A DNA stretch of 13,021 nucleotides from Myxococcales bacterium (GTDB lineage: Bacteria; Myxococcota; Myxococcia; Myxococcales; Myxococcaceae). Location of the stretch: positions 1 through 13,021 of the forward strand of contig VFKJ01000945.1 in NCBI GenBank assembly GCA_009885595.1, read 5' to 3'. The notes under the pieces are model-generated. The model did not search any database, was not told where the DNA came from, and saw only the letters and a list, made by a program, of their open reading frames with translations. A program made the position numbers and the translations under genes. The stretch's first letter is position 1. Each line of letters opens with the position of its first letter. Below are positions 1 to 6,357 of the stretch, in pieces.

Positions 1-1226
1 ACATGGAGTCGCAGCGCCAGGCGGGCGGCCTGGTGAACCTGTTCAACATGTTCTCGGGCGGCGCGCTGAACCAGATGTCGATCTTCGCGCTCGGCATCAT
101 GCCGTACGTGTCCGCGAGCATCATCATGCAGCTGCTGGCGGTGGTGGTGCCCACCCTGGAGCGGCTGCAGAAGGAAGGCGCGGCGGGGCGGCAGAAGATC
201 AACCAGTACACCCGCTACGGCTCGATCGTCCTCTCCATCGTCCAGGGCGTCGGCATCTCGCGCTACCTCTACTCGTTCGGCCGCTCGGCGGCAGACGACG
301 GCATGGCGCTGGACAAGGTGGTGGTGCCTGACTCCGTCAACACCGTGTGGTTCTCGTTCCTCACCGTGATCACCCTGACCGCCGGCACCGCCTTCATCAT
401 GTGGCTGGGTGAGCGCATCACCGAGAACGGCATCGGCAACGGCATCTCGCTGGTCATCTTCTCCGGCATCGTGGTGGGCATTCCCCCCGCGGCGCAGGGC
501 CTGTGGCAGGCGGTCGACGCCGAGGCGATCACCGGCGGCATGGGCGGCGTGCTCGGCCTGCTGTTCCTGATGGTGCTGGTGATCGGGGCGGTGGTGTTCG
601 TCGAGCGGGGGATGCGGCGCATTCCGGTGCAGTACGCCAAGCGCGTTTCGGGCCGGCAGATGTTCGCGGGCCAGGCGACCTACTTCCCCCTCAAGGTGAA
701 CGCGTCGGGCGTCATTCCCCCGATCTTCGCCGGCGCGCTCCTCTCGTTCCCCGCGACGATCGCCACCTGGGTGCCCGGGATGGCCGGCGTGCAGCGCGCC
801 CTGCAGAGCAACCAGTGGGTCTACAGCGGCCTCTTCGTGGCCCTGATCATCTTCTTCGCCTACTTCTACACCTCGCTCACCTTCCGCGCGGACGACGTCG
901 CCGACAACATCAAGAAGCAGGGTGGCTACATCCCCGGCATTCGCCCGGGCCGCCAGACGGCCGACTTCATCGAGCGGGTGCTCAACCGGCTCACCTTCGG
1001 CGGGGCGTTGTACCTGGCGGCGGTGTGCGTGCTGCCCACGGTGCTCGCCGGAGTGCTTCAGGTGCAGTTCTACTTCGGAGGCACCGCGCTTCTGATCGTG
1101 GTCGGCGTGGCGCTGGACACGGTGCAGCAGATCGAGCAACACCTCATCAGCCGCAACTATGAGGGTTTTGCTGGTCCTCGCGGTCCGCGCATCCGCGGTC
1201 GTATCCGCAACGCTGCAACGGTTTGA
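1..1226 (+). CDS. secY: Protein translocase subunit SecY (5' end missing)
   Basis: SecY forms the protein-conducting channel of the inner membrane with SecE and SecG and works with SecA and the ribosome. The frame is open to the left edge, with the first complete codon at base 3; that codon is an internal Met, so this is not the real start. The visible 407 residues begin just before the plug/TM2 region (FNMFSGGAL, then SIFALGIMPYVSASIIMQLL) and run to the C-terminus. By comparison with E. coli SecY, the N-terminal tail, TM1 and part of the first loop are absent, roughly 50-70 residues. Other family signatures are QYTRYG, the FPLKVNASGVIPPIFA stretch and the cytosolic loop KKQGGYIPGIRPG that contacts SecA or the ribosome. 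The end DTVQQIEQHLISRNYEGF is also typical. It is followed 11 nt later by adk, the usual spc-operon order. Identification is secure. Confidence 0.98.
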   Translation, partial: MESQRQAGGLVNLFNMFSGGALNQMSIFALGIMPYVSASIIMQLLAVVVPTLERLQKEGAAGRQKINQYTRYGSIVLSIVQGVGISRYLYSFGRSAADDGMALDKVVVPDSVNTVWFSFLTVITLTAGTAFIMWLGERITENGIGNGISLVIFSGIVVGIPPAAQGLWQAVDAEAITGGMGGVLGLLFLMVLVIGAVVFVERGMRRIPVQYAKRVSGRQMFAGQATYFPLKVNASGVIPPIFAGALLSFPATIATWVPGMAGVQRALQSNQWVYSGLFVALIIFFAYFYTSLTFRADDVADNIKKQGGYIPGIRPGRQTADFIERVLNRLTFGGALYLAAVCVLPTVLAGVLQVQFYFGGTALLIVVGVALDTVQQIEQHLISRNYEGFAGPRGPRIRGRIRNAATV

Positions 1227-1237
1227 GGGAACCGCCC

Positions 1238-1789
1238 ATGCATCTCGTCTTCTTCGGACCACCTGGAGCGGGGAAGGGCACGCAGGCTCAGAAGATCGTC
1301 TCGGACTTCGGGATCCCCCAGATCTCGACCGGGGAGATCCTCCGGGCGGCGGTGACCGCGGGGACCGCCCTGGGCAAGCAGGCAGGTCCGCTGATGGCGG
1401 CCGGCAAGCTGGTCCCCGACGAGCTGGTGATCGGCATCGTGGAAGAGCGCCTCAAGGAGCCCGACTGCGCCAAGGGCTTCTTGCTGGACGGCTTCCCCCG
1501 CACCATCCCCCAGGCAGACGCGCTCGCGCAGTCGCTGGAGCGGCTGGGCAAGCGAATCGAGCACGTGGTCTCGCTCGAGGTGCCTGACGCGGTGATCCAC
1601 GAGCGCATGAAGGGCCGGGGCCGGGCGGACGACAGCCCGGAGACCGTGCAGAAGCGGCTCGACGTGTTCCGTCAGCAGACCGCGCCCCTCAAGGCGCACT
1701 ACGAGAAGTTGGGCCTGCTCCGGACGGTGAACGGCGTTGGTTCGTTGGACGAGATCGCCGCCGGAATCCGCAAGAGTATCGGCCGGTAA
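1238..1789 (+). CDS. adk: Adenylate kinase, short-lid form
   Basis: Catalyses ATP + AMP = 2 ADP in the cytoplasm and is essential for adenylate balance. The 183-residue protein shows the P-loop GPPGAGKGT at residues 7-15, the NMP-binding ISTGEILR at 29-36 and DGFPRT at 84-89. The lid (about 122-141, GRGRADDSPETVQKR) is short and has no zinc-binding cysteines. E. coli Adk is 214 residues with an inserted long lid, so this resembles the 181-residue actinobacterial and eukaryotic AK1 type. ATG at 1238 is preferred because the protein then begins MHLVFFGPPG and GAGGGA sits 7 nt upstream. A TTG at 1223 in the same frame would overlap the secY stop and add five residues without family support. It is probably cotranscribed with secY. 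No map gene follows, unlike in many bacteria. Confidence 0.97.
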   Translation: MHLVFFGPPGAGKGTQAQKIVSDFGIPQISTGEILRAAVTAGTALGKQAGPLMAAGKLVPDELVIGIVEERLKEPDCAKGFLLDGFPRTIPQADALAQSLERLGKRIEHVVSLEVPDAVIHERMKGRGRADDSPETVQKRLDVFRQQTAPLKAHYEKLGLLRTVNGVGSLDEIAAGIRKSIGR

Positions 1790-1892
1790 GCCGCCACTTG
1801 CATACATGAGGCGGAGATGGTAGTGGCCGCCCTTCCTACGAGCCTTCACGGGCTTGTGCCGTTGTGATTTTACGCCGCACCGAGGTTTTGAT

Positions 1893-2111
1893 TTGGCGAA
1901 GGAAGACGCGATTGAGGTGGAAGGAACGGTGAAAGAGCCGCTTCCCAACGCCATGTTCAAAGTGATGCTGGAGAACGGGCACGAAGTGCTCGCGCACATC
2001 TCCGGGAAGATGCGGATGCACTTCATCCGAATTCTCCCCGGCGACAAGGTGAAGGTGGAGCTTTCCCCCTACGACCTGACGCGCGGCCGCATCACCTACC
2101 GAGCCAAGTAA
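1893..2111 (+). CDS. infA: Translation initiation factor IF-1, TTG start
   Basis: IF-1 is an OB-fold protein that binds the A site of the 30S subunit during initiation. Starting at TTG 1893 gives 72 residues beginning (M)AKEDAIEVEGTV, which matches the usual length and N-terminus of the family. The core NAMFKVMLENGHEVLAHISGKMR, followed by GDKVKVELSPYDLTRGRITYR, is diagnostic. An in-frame ATG at 1854 would add 13 residues (MCRCDF...) with no counterpart in the family and no good ribosome site. The TTG has CGAGG at 1881-1885, 7 nt upstream. The 103-nt spacer from adk is longer than most here and could hold a promoter, but I see no convincing -35/-10 pair. rpmJ follows 38 nt downstream. Confidence 0.96.
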   Translation: MAKEDAIEVEGTVKEPLPNAMFKVMLENGHEVLAHISGKMRMHFIRILPGDKVKVELSPYDLTRGRITYRAK

Positions 2112-2149
2112 ACGCAGTTTGAATTCGCAGTTTTTACGAGGAACACCCC

Positions 2150-2266
2150 ATGAAGGTCCGTCCGTCCGTCAAGAAGATCTGTGACAAGTGCAAGGTGATC
2201 CGCCGCAAGGGCGTCATCCGGGTGATCTGTCCGGCCAACCCGCGTCACAAGCAGCGCCAGGGCTGA
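2150..2266 (+). CDS. rpmJ: 50S ribosomal protein L36 (bL36)
   Basis: This 38-codon gene begins MKVRPSVKKICDKCKVIRRK and continues GVIRVICPANPRHKQRQG, a full-length bL36. L36 is a small zinc-binding protein of the large subunit. The metal ligands are visible as Cys11, Cys14, Cys27 and His33, so this is the zinc-containing (C+) form rather than the zinc-free paralogue made under zinc starvation in some bacteria. A good Shine-Dalgarno GAGGAA (2138-2143) lies 6 nt before the ATG. Its place between infA and rpsM is the classical spc/alpha junction. The spacer before it contains two copies of CGCAGTTT (2113-2120 and 2126-2133), of unknown significance. Confidence 0.98.
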   Translation: MKVRPSVKKICDKCKVIRRKGVIRVICPANPRHKQRQG

Positions 2267-2311
2267 GCTTCATCAGCTCCAGACCAACTCATCAGTTCAA
2301 GGAACGAAACA

Positions 2312-2698
2312 ATGGCTCGTATTGCAGGCGTTGATCTCCCGGTTCAGAAGCGAGTCGTCATTTCGCTCCAGTACATCTACGGGATCGGTTCGAAGACCGC
2401 GCAGACCATCGTCGAGGCCGCTGGCATCGACATGACCACGCGCACCAAGGATCTCACCGAGGAGCAGACCCGGAAGATCCGCGAGATCATCGAGGCGAAC
2501 CACAAGGTCGAGGGTGACCTGCGCCGCGAAGTGACCATGAACATCAAGCGCCTGATGGACCTCGGTTGTTACCGCGGCCTCCGTCACCGCAAGGGCCTGC
2601 CCGTTCGCGGTCAGCGCACCCACACCAACGCGCGCACCCGCAAGGGCCCGAAGCGTGGCGTGCAGCGTGTCAAGCCGGCGGCTCCCGCGGCGAAGTGA
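2312..2698 (+). CDS. rpsM: 30S ribosomal protein S13 (uS13)
   Basis: S13 lies in the head of the small subunit, contacts the 50S subunit through the intersubunit bridges and touches P-site tRNA through its C-terminal tail. The 128-residue product starts MARIAGVDLPVQKRVVISLQ, then YIYGIGSKTAQTI (helix-hairpin-helix-like), and ends with the basic stretch RGLRHRKGLPVRGQRTHTNARTRKGPKR plus a short Ala/Pro/Lys tail. AAGGAA upstream of ATG 2312 serves as the ribosome site. It is the first gene of the alpha operon; in E. coli S4 represses this operon by binding the rpsM leader. The leader here (2267-2311) is short and I see no obvious equivalent of the E. coli pseudoknot. Confidence 0.98.
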   Translation: MARIAGVDLPVQKRVVISLQYIYGIGSKTAQTIVEAAGIDMTTRTKDLTEEQTRKIREIIEANHKVEGDLRREVTMNIKRLMDLGCYRGLRHRKGLPVRGQRTHTNARTRKGPKRGVQRVKPAAPAAK

Positions 2699-2721
2699 GC
2701 ATTTCGACTTTCAACCTCAAG

Positions 2722-2742
2722 CCTCACTCGTAGCGAGTGAGG
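2722..2742 (+). other. Perfect hairpin in the rpsM-rpsK spacer
   Basis: CCTCACTCG (2722-2730) and CGAGTGAGG (2734-2742) are exact reverse complements separated by only TAG, giving a 9-bp stem with a 3-nt loop. No T-run follows, so it is unlikely to be an intrinsic terminator. It lies 24 nt after the rpsM stop and 28 nt before the rpsK ATG. It could be an RNase cleavage or stabilising structure, or a protein-binding site in the mRNA. Role is inferred only; the structure itself is directly visible. Confidence 0.75.
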
Positions 2743-2770
2743 TCGATCACCTGTAGGGCGGAAACCAACA

Positions 2771-3223
2771 ATGGCTGAAGAGACGATCCCCACACCTGCC
2801 GCTGCCCCTGCTCCCGCTGTCCCGGCGACCCCGGAGACGGCTGGCGAGAAGAAGGCCAAGAAGAAGAACAAGAAGAACATCCTCAACGGGATCGTTCACA
2901 TCCAGTCGACGTTCAACAACACGTTGATCACGTTCACGGACATCACGGGCAACGTGATCTCGTGGTCGTCGGCTGGTTCGCGTGGCTTCAAGGGCTCGCG
3001 CAAGTCGACCCCGTTCGCGGCGCAGGTCGCGGCCGGCGACGCGGCGGCGAAGGCCATCGAGCACGGGATGAAGAACGTGCAGGTGCTGGTGAAGGGTCCT
3101 GGCGCGGGTCGTGAGTCGGCGCTGCGTGCGCTGGCCGCTGCCGGCCTCAAGATCTCGCTCATCCGCGACGTCACCCCGATCCCCCACAACGGTTGCCGGA
3201 TGGCCAAGCGCCGTCGCGTCTGA
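2771..3223 (+). CDS. rpsK: 30S ribosomal protein S11 (uS11), extended N-terminus
   Basis: S11 is on the platform of the small subunit and helps shape the E site and mRNA exit region. The core is clear: GIVHIQSTFNNTLITFTD, SSAGSRGFKGSRKSTPFAAQVAA, VKGPGAGRESALRAL and the C-terminal DVTPIPHNGCRMAKRRRV. At 150 residues it is about 20 longer than E. coli S11 (129). The extra length is an N-terminal tail rich in Ala and Pro followed by a Lys-rich block (KKAKKKNKKN). ATG 2771 is preceded by a purine-rich AGGGCGGAAA, supporting that start; there is no internal Met before the core that would remove the tail. The gene is in the usual place between rpsM and rpsD. Confidence 0.97.
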   Translation: MAEETIPTPAAAPAPAVPATPETAGEKKAKKKNKKNILNGIVHIQSTFNNTLITFTDITGNVISWSSAGSRGFKGSRKSTPFAAQVAAGDAAAKAIEHGMKNVQVLVKGPGAGRESALRALAAAGLKISLIRDVTPIPHNGCRMAKRRRV

Positions 3224-3256
3224 CCCGACCCTTCAAGAAGAACACGGAGAACTACT

Positions 3257-3883
3257 TTGGCTCGTTACACCGCAAGCGCCTGCCGTATCTGCCGGCGTGA
3301 AAACCTGAAGATGTACCTCAAGGGCGACCGTTGCTACACGGACAAGTGCGCCATCGAGCGCCGCCCGTACCCCCCCGGCCAGCACGGCCAGGGCCGGGTG
3401 AAGTTCTCGAACTACGGCGTGCAGCTGCGCGAGAAGCAGAAGGTCAAGCGCATGTACGGCCTGCTCGAGAGCCAGTTCCGGGGCTACTTCCACCGCGCGG
3501 CCGCGGCGAAGGGCAAGACGGGCGAGACGCTGCTGCAGATGCTCGAGCTGCGCCTGGACAACGTGGTCTTCCGCATGGGCTTCGCGGACACCCGCGCCGA
3601 GGCGCGCCAGCTGGTCCGCCACGGTCACTTCACGGTGAACGCCAAGCGGGTCAACATCCCCTCGTTCTCGGTGAAGCCGGGCTCGGCCATCGAGGTGCAC
3701 GAGAAGAGCAAGAAGATCCTCCGCATTCAGGAGGCCATCGAGACCGTCGACCGCCGCGGCATTCCCCAGTGGCTCGACGTCGACAAGAAGGCGCTCAAGG
3801 GCTCGGTCAAGACGGTCCCGAACCGTGAAGACCTGACGATGCCCATCCAGGAGCAGCTGATCGTCGAGCTCTACTCGAAGTAA
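3257..3883 (+). CDS. rpsD: 30S ribosomal protein S4 (uS4), cysteine-motif form, TTG start
   Basis: S4 is a primary 16S rRNA-binding protein that nucleates assembly of the small-subunit body, and in several bacteria it is the translational repressor of the alpha operon. The 208-residue protein begins with TTG at 3257, giving (M)ARYTASACRICRRENLK; GGAG lies upstream at about 3246-3249. Four cysteines, Cys9, Cys12, Cys26 and Cys31, form the C-x2-C-x13-C-x4-C metal-binding motif seen in Thermus S4. The sequence then continues RRPYPPGQHG, LREKQKVKRMYG and the S4 RNA-binding domain LRLDNVVFRMGF...ARQLVRHGHFTVN (about residues 97-132). The end VNEQ-like stretch is MPIQEQLIVELYSK. It is followed by a terminator-like hairpin rather than directly by rpoA. 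Confidence 0.97.
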   Translation: MARYTASACRICRRENLKMYLKGDRCYTDKCAIERRPYPPGQHGQGRVKFSNYGVQLREKQKVKRMYGLLESQFRGYFHRAAAAKGKTGETLLQMLELRLDNVVFRMGFADTRAEARQLVRHGHFTVNAKRVNIPSFSVKPGSAIEVHEKSKKILRIQEAIETVDRRGIPQWLDVDKKALKGSVKTVPNREDLTMPIQEQLIVELYSK

Positions 3884-3906
3884 GCAGCGTTTCCTGGCTG
3901 CTGACC

Positions 3907-3949
3907 GGAGCAGATCGCGCCTTCGGGCCGATCTGCTCCTTGGCTTTTT
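3907..3949 (+). terminator. Terminator-like hairpin with UUCG loop between rpsD and rpoA
   Basis: GGAGCAGATCG (3907-3917) pairs perfectly with CGATCTGCTCC (3929-3939). Inside, after a bulged C3918, GCC (3919-3921) pairs with GGC (3926-3928) around a TTCG tetraloop, the very stable C(UUCG)G arrangement. TTGGCTTTTT follows, so the T-run begins 5 nt beyond the stem, which is less than ideal. It looks like an intrinsic terminator or partial attenuator. It lies 23 nt after the rpsD stop and 83 nt before the rpoA ATG. Confidence 0.8.
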
Positions 3950-4032
3950 AGAAGGTTTGAAAAATCTCCCGAGCCGTCCTCCCGCCATCACGGTGGGTAC
4001 GTTGGTGGCGGCTCGCAACGAGGGCAACACAC

Positions 4033-5076
4033 ATGGCTGATTCGTCTCTGATTGCGAAGAACTGGCGCGACCTCATCAAGCCCCGGAAGATCGATGTCGA
4101 TTCCGAGAGCACGGGCACCTACGGCAAGTTCGTCGCCGAGCCGCTCGAGCGCGGGTTTGGTACCACCATGGGCAACTCGCTGCGGCGGGTGCTGCTGAGC
4201 TCGCTGCAGGGCGCGGCGATCACCACCGTGAAGATCGAGGGCAACGGCGGGCTGGTGGAGCACGAGTTCACCACCATTCCCGAGGTGTCCGAGGACGTGA
4301 CCGACATCGTGCTGAACCTCAAGGAAGTGCGTCTGCGCATGCACACCAACGAGGCCAAGACGATTCGCATCGAGGCGGAAGGCCCGAAGGACGTGAAGGC
4401 CGGCGATCTGATCACCGACGACCAGGTCGAGGTGCTCAACCCCGGTCACCACATCTGCACCCTCGCCGAGGGCGGCAAGATCAAGATGGACATCACCTGC
4501 CGCCGTGGCCGTGGCTACGTGCCTGCGCAGAACAACAAGGTCGCCGGCTCGCCCATCGGCGCCATCGCGATCGACTCGCTCTTCTCGCCCGTCTCCAAGG
4601 TGAACTACCTGGTGACCAACGCGCGCGTGGGGCAGCAGACCGACTACGACAAGCTCTCCCTCGAGGTGTGGACGGACGGTTCCGTCAGCCCGCAGGACGC
4701 CGTGGCCTACGCCGCGAAGATCCTCAAGGAGCAGCTCACGGTGTTCGTGAACTTCGAGGAGTCGGAAGAGCCGGTGGCCGCCGAGACCCCCTTGCAGGAA
4801 GCCAAGCTCAACGAGAACCTCTTCCGCTCGGTCGACGAGCTGGAGCTCTCGGTGCGCAGCGCGAACTGCCTGCAGCAGGCGAACATCCGCACCATCGGCG
4901 ATCTCGTGCAGAAGACCGAGGCCGAGATGCTCAAGACGAAGAACTTCGGCCGCAAGTCGCTCAAGGAGATCAAGGAGATCCTGGCGGAGATGGGCCTCTC
5001 GCTCGGCATGAAGCTCGAGAACTGGCCCCCGAAGACGGCGCCCGTGGCGCTGCCCCCGGCGGCTCCCCGCGTCTGA
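4033..5076 (+). CDS. rpoA: DNA-directed RNA polymerase subunit alpha
   Basis: Alpha dimerises to nucleate core RNA polymerase assembly, and its C-terminal domain contacts UP elements and activators. The 347-residue protein shows the N-terminal domain (residues about 15-240: FVAEPLERGFGTTMGNSLRRVLLSSL, then EFTTIPEVSEDVTDIVLNLK) and an acidic linker (about 241-258). The C-terminal domain (about 262-330) contains ELSVRSANCLQQANIRTIGDL and KNFGRKSLKEI; Arg275 corresponds to the DNA-contacting Arg265 of E. coli. A Pro/Ala-rich tail follows. GAGGG (4020-4024) lies 8 nt before the ATG. The preceding hairpin and 83-nt leader suggest that expression may be uncoupled from the upstream ribosomal proteins, but I find no clear promoter there (a TTGAAA at 3957 has no matching -10). 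Confidence 0.98.
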   Translation: MADSSLIAKNWRDLIKPRKIDVDSESTGTYGKFVAEPLERGFGTTMGNSLRRVLLSSLQGAAITTVKIEGNGGLVEHEFTTIPEVSEDVTDIVLNLKEVRLRMHTNEAKTIRIEAEGPKDVKAGDLITDDQVEVLNPGHHICTLAEGGKIKMDITCRRGRGYVPAQNNKVAGSPIGAIAIDSLFSPVSKVNYLVTNARVGQQTDYDKLSLEVWTDGSVSPQDAVAYAAKILKEQLTVFVNFEESEEPVAAETPLQEAKLNENLFRSVDELELSVRSANCLQQANIRTIGDLVQKTEAEMLKTKNFGRKSLKEIKEILAEMGLSLGMKLENWPPKTAPVALPPAAPRV

Positions 5077-5096
5077 AGTCTCGAAGTTTGCTGCAC

Positions 5097-5119
5097 CTCG
5101 GGAGCATCTCGCTCCCGGG
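5097..5119 (+). other. Hairpin in the rpoA-rplQ spacer
   Basis: CTCGGGAGC (5097-5105) pairs with GCTCCCGGG (5111-5119) around ATCTC, 9 bp including one G-U pair. No T-run follows. A smaller CCGTC/GACGG hairpin (5131-5135 with 5142-5146) and a CCACCG/CGGTGG pairing (5154-5159 with 5177-5182) follow, so most of the 122-nt spacer can fold. The last element ends just before the rplQ ribosome site at 5189-5193. Function is unknown; mRNA stability or control of rplQ translation is a guess. Confidence 0.5.
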
Positions 5120-5198
5120 TTCACCAAAATCCGTCGAGGCTGACGGGTTACGTCCACCGGGTACCTGGTACGGCCGCGGTGGTTGAAAGAAGGCAGTC

Positions 5199-5603
5199 AT
5201 GGAACACAAGGTCGGCAATCGAAAGCTGCAGCGCGAGACGGCACACCGCCTGGCGATGCTCAAGAACATGGTCACCTCGCTCATCGAGCACGAGCGCATC
5301 GTCACCACCGTCCCCAAGGCCAAAGAGGCCCGGAAGATGGCGGAGAAGGTCATCACCCTGGGCAAGAAGGGTGGCCTGAACAACGTGCGGATGGCGCAGA
5401 AGATCGTGAAGGACCGCGTGCTGCTGCAGAAGATCTTCGGCGAGCTCAAGACCCGCTACGCCACCCGCAAGGGCGGCTACACCCGCCTGATGCGCGGCGG
5501 CTTCCGCAAGGGCGACGCGGCGGACATCGCCATCCTCGAGCTGGTGGACCGCCCCGAAGCGGCCCCCGCGGCCGAGGCGAAGCCCGAAGAGAAGAAGCCC
5601 TGA
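5199..5603 (+). CDS. rplQ: 50S ribosomal protein L17 (bL17)
   Basis: L17 is a large-subunit protein near the peptide exit tunnel. The 134-residue product begins MEHKVGNRKLQRETAHRLAM, then LIEHERIVTTVPKAKEARKMAEKVITLGKKG, and continues to GGYTRLMRGGFRKGDAADIAILELVDR, all standard for bL17. Most family members begin MRH; here residue 2 is Glu. After the conserved domain ends (about residue 118) there is a low-complexity tail rich in Ala, Glu and Lys that is common in GC-rich genomes. GAAGG at 5189-5193 is the ribosome site. It is the last gene of the alpha operon and is closed by a terminator. Confidence 0.97.
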   Translation: MEHKVGNRKLQRETAHRLAMLKNMVTSLIEHERIVTTVPKAKEARKMAEKVITLGKKGGLNNVRMAQKIVKDRVLLQKIFGELKTRYATRKGGYTRLMRGGFRKGDAADIAILELVDRPEAAPAAEAKPEEKKP

Positions 5604-5630
5604 GCTTCGGCCACCACTGAAGAAGAACCC

Positions 5631-5662
5631 GCCCCGGTTCCAGAGATGGAGCCGGGGCTTTT
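5631..5662 (+). terminator. Intrinsic terminator of the alpha operon
   Basis: GCCCCGGTTCC (5631-5641) pairs with GGAGCCGGGGC (5648-5658) around AGAGAT, 11 bp with one G-U pair, followed directly by TTTT. It sits 27 nt after rplQ and between convergent genes. On the opposite strand the same hairpin is followed by GGGTTCTTCTTC, so it may weakly stop the convergent operon too. Confidence 0.9.
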
Positions 5663-5677
5663 CATTGCCCGAAAGCT

Positions 5678-6334
5678 TCAGGGGACGGGAGCGCCGTCGC
5701 GCAGCAACGCGACCTCAGCCTCGGGGTCGCGCACCTTCACCACGATCTCGGTGATCGAAAGCGACGAAGGCGCGCGCTTGCCCTTGTCGTCGAAGAGCAC
5801 TGCCGGGGAGAGGGTGGTGTTGCCTCCCTCTGGGGGCAGCTGGGACATCGTCGAGCGGTACTTGCCGTTGACGACGATCTCCACGTCCTTCCACACCTCG
5901 GCGCTCTCGTTCTTGATCATGTAGATGGGCGAGGCCGCCTCGCCGCTGACCACCAGCGCCGCGTTGATGTCGTTGCTGGGGCCGGTGGACGGGCAGGCGA
6001 TGCCGAACGAGCCGATCGCCAGCAGGAACCACAGGCTGATCACCATCGCCTTGTATTTGAAGAAGCGATCCGAGCTGCGGAAGTCCTCCACCACCTCGCC
6101 CAGGATGGAGAAGGAGTTGAGCAGGGTGTCGGCCGCGCCCTCGCGGAGGCGCTTGCTGGAGAGCCCGCGGTCGACGGGCGCCAGCGGCTGGGCGCGCGCG
6201 GCGGACTGCACCGCCTGCAGGCGGGGGTTGCTGACCGAGGCGGGCCGCGGCGGCGCGGACGGGCGGGCGGGGCGCGCCAGCTCGAGCTCGGGTTCCTTGT
6301 CGTCCTGGGGAGGCTGACCGTCGCGCTCGCTCAC
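5678..6334 (-). CDS. Single-span membrane protein of unknown function
   Basis: I do not recognise this family. From the GTG at 6334 it has 218 residues. Residues 1-60 are Pro/Ala/charged and probably disordered (ARPARPSAPPRPA); 61-95 are amphipathic and charged. Residues about 96-114 (AMVISLWFLLAIGSFGIAC) form one strongly hydrophobic segment. About 100 polar residues follow, with beta-like stretches (AALVVSGEAASPIYMIKNES, WKDVEIVVNGKY) ending ALLRDGAPVP. With KYK before the span and no signal peptide, an N-in/C-out topology with the C-terminal domain in the periplasm is likely. The start is uncertain: the frame is open further upstream but would run into the TPR lipoprotein gene, and GTG 6334, 23 nt after that gene's stop, has no strong ribosome site. 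It is the last gene of the plsC operon. Confidence 0.8.
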   Translation of the reverse strand: MSERDGQPPQDDKEPELELARPARPSAPPRPASVSNPRLQAVQSAARAQPLAPVDRGLSSKRLREGAADTLLNSFSILGEVVEDFRSSDRFFKYKAMVISLWFLLAIGSFGIACPSTGPSNDINAALVVSGEAASPIYMIKNESAEVWKDVEIVVNGKYRSTMSQLPPEGGNTTLSPAVLFDDKGKRAPSSLSITEIVVKVRDPEAEVALLRDGAPVP

Positions 6335-6357
6335 GGCCAGGCAGTGTAGCCGAAGGT

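Noticed and set aside
1798..1826. Possible promoter TTGCAT-17 nt-TAGTGG upstream of infA
   Set aside because: The -10 match is too poor to support. A GCCACT/AGTGGC inverted repeat overlapping it has a 23-nt loop and is also weak.
1157..2047. 296-codon frame on the - strand opposite adk and infA
   Set aside because: Antisense to well-identified genes, with shadow-type composition.
3957..3985. TTGAAA as a -35 element for rpoA
   Set aside because: No AT-rich -10 lies at 16-18 nt spacing; the region is GC-rich.
3988..5157. 389-codon open frame on the - strand opposite rpoA
   Set aside because: It lies entirely opposite rpoA, whose protein is unmistakable. The translation is Leu/Arg/His/Asp-rich low-complexity, typical of an antisense shadow in GC-rich DNA.
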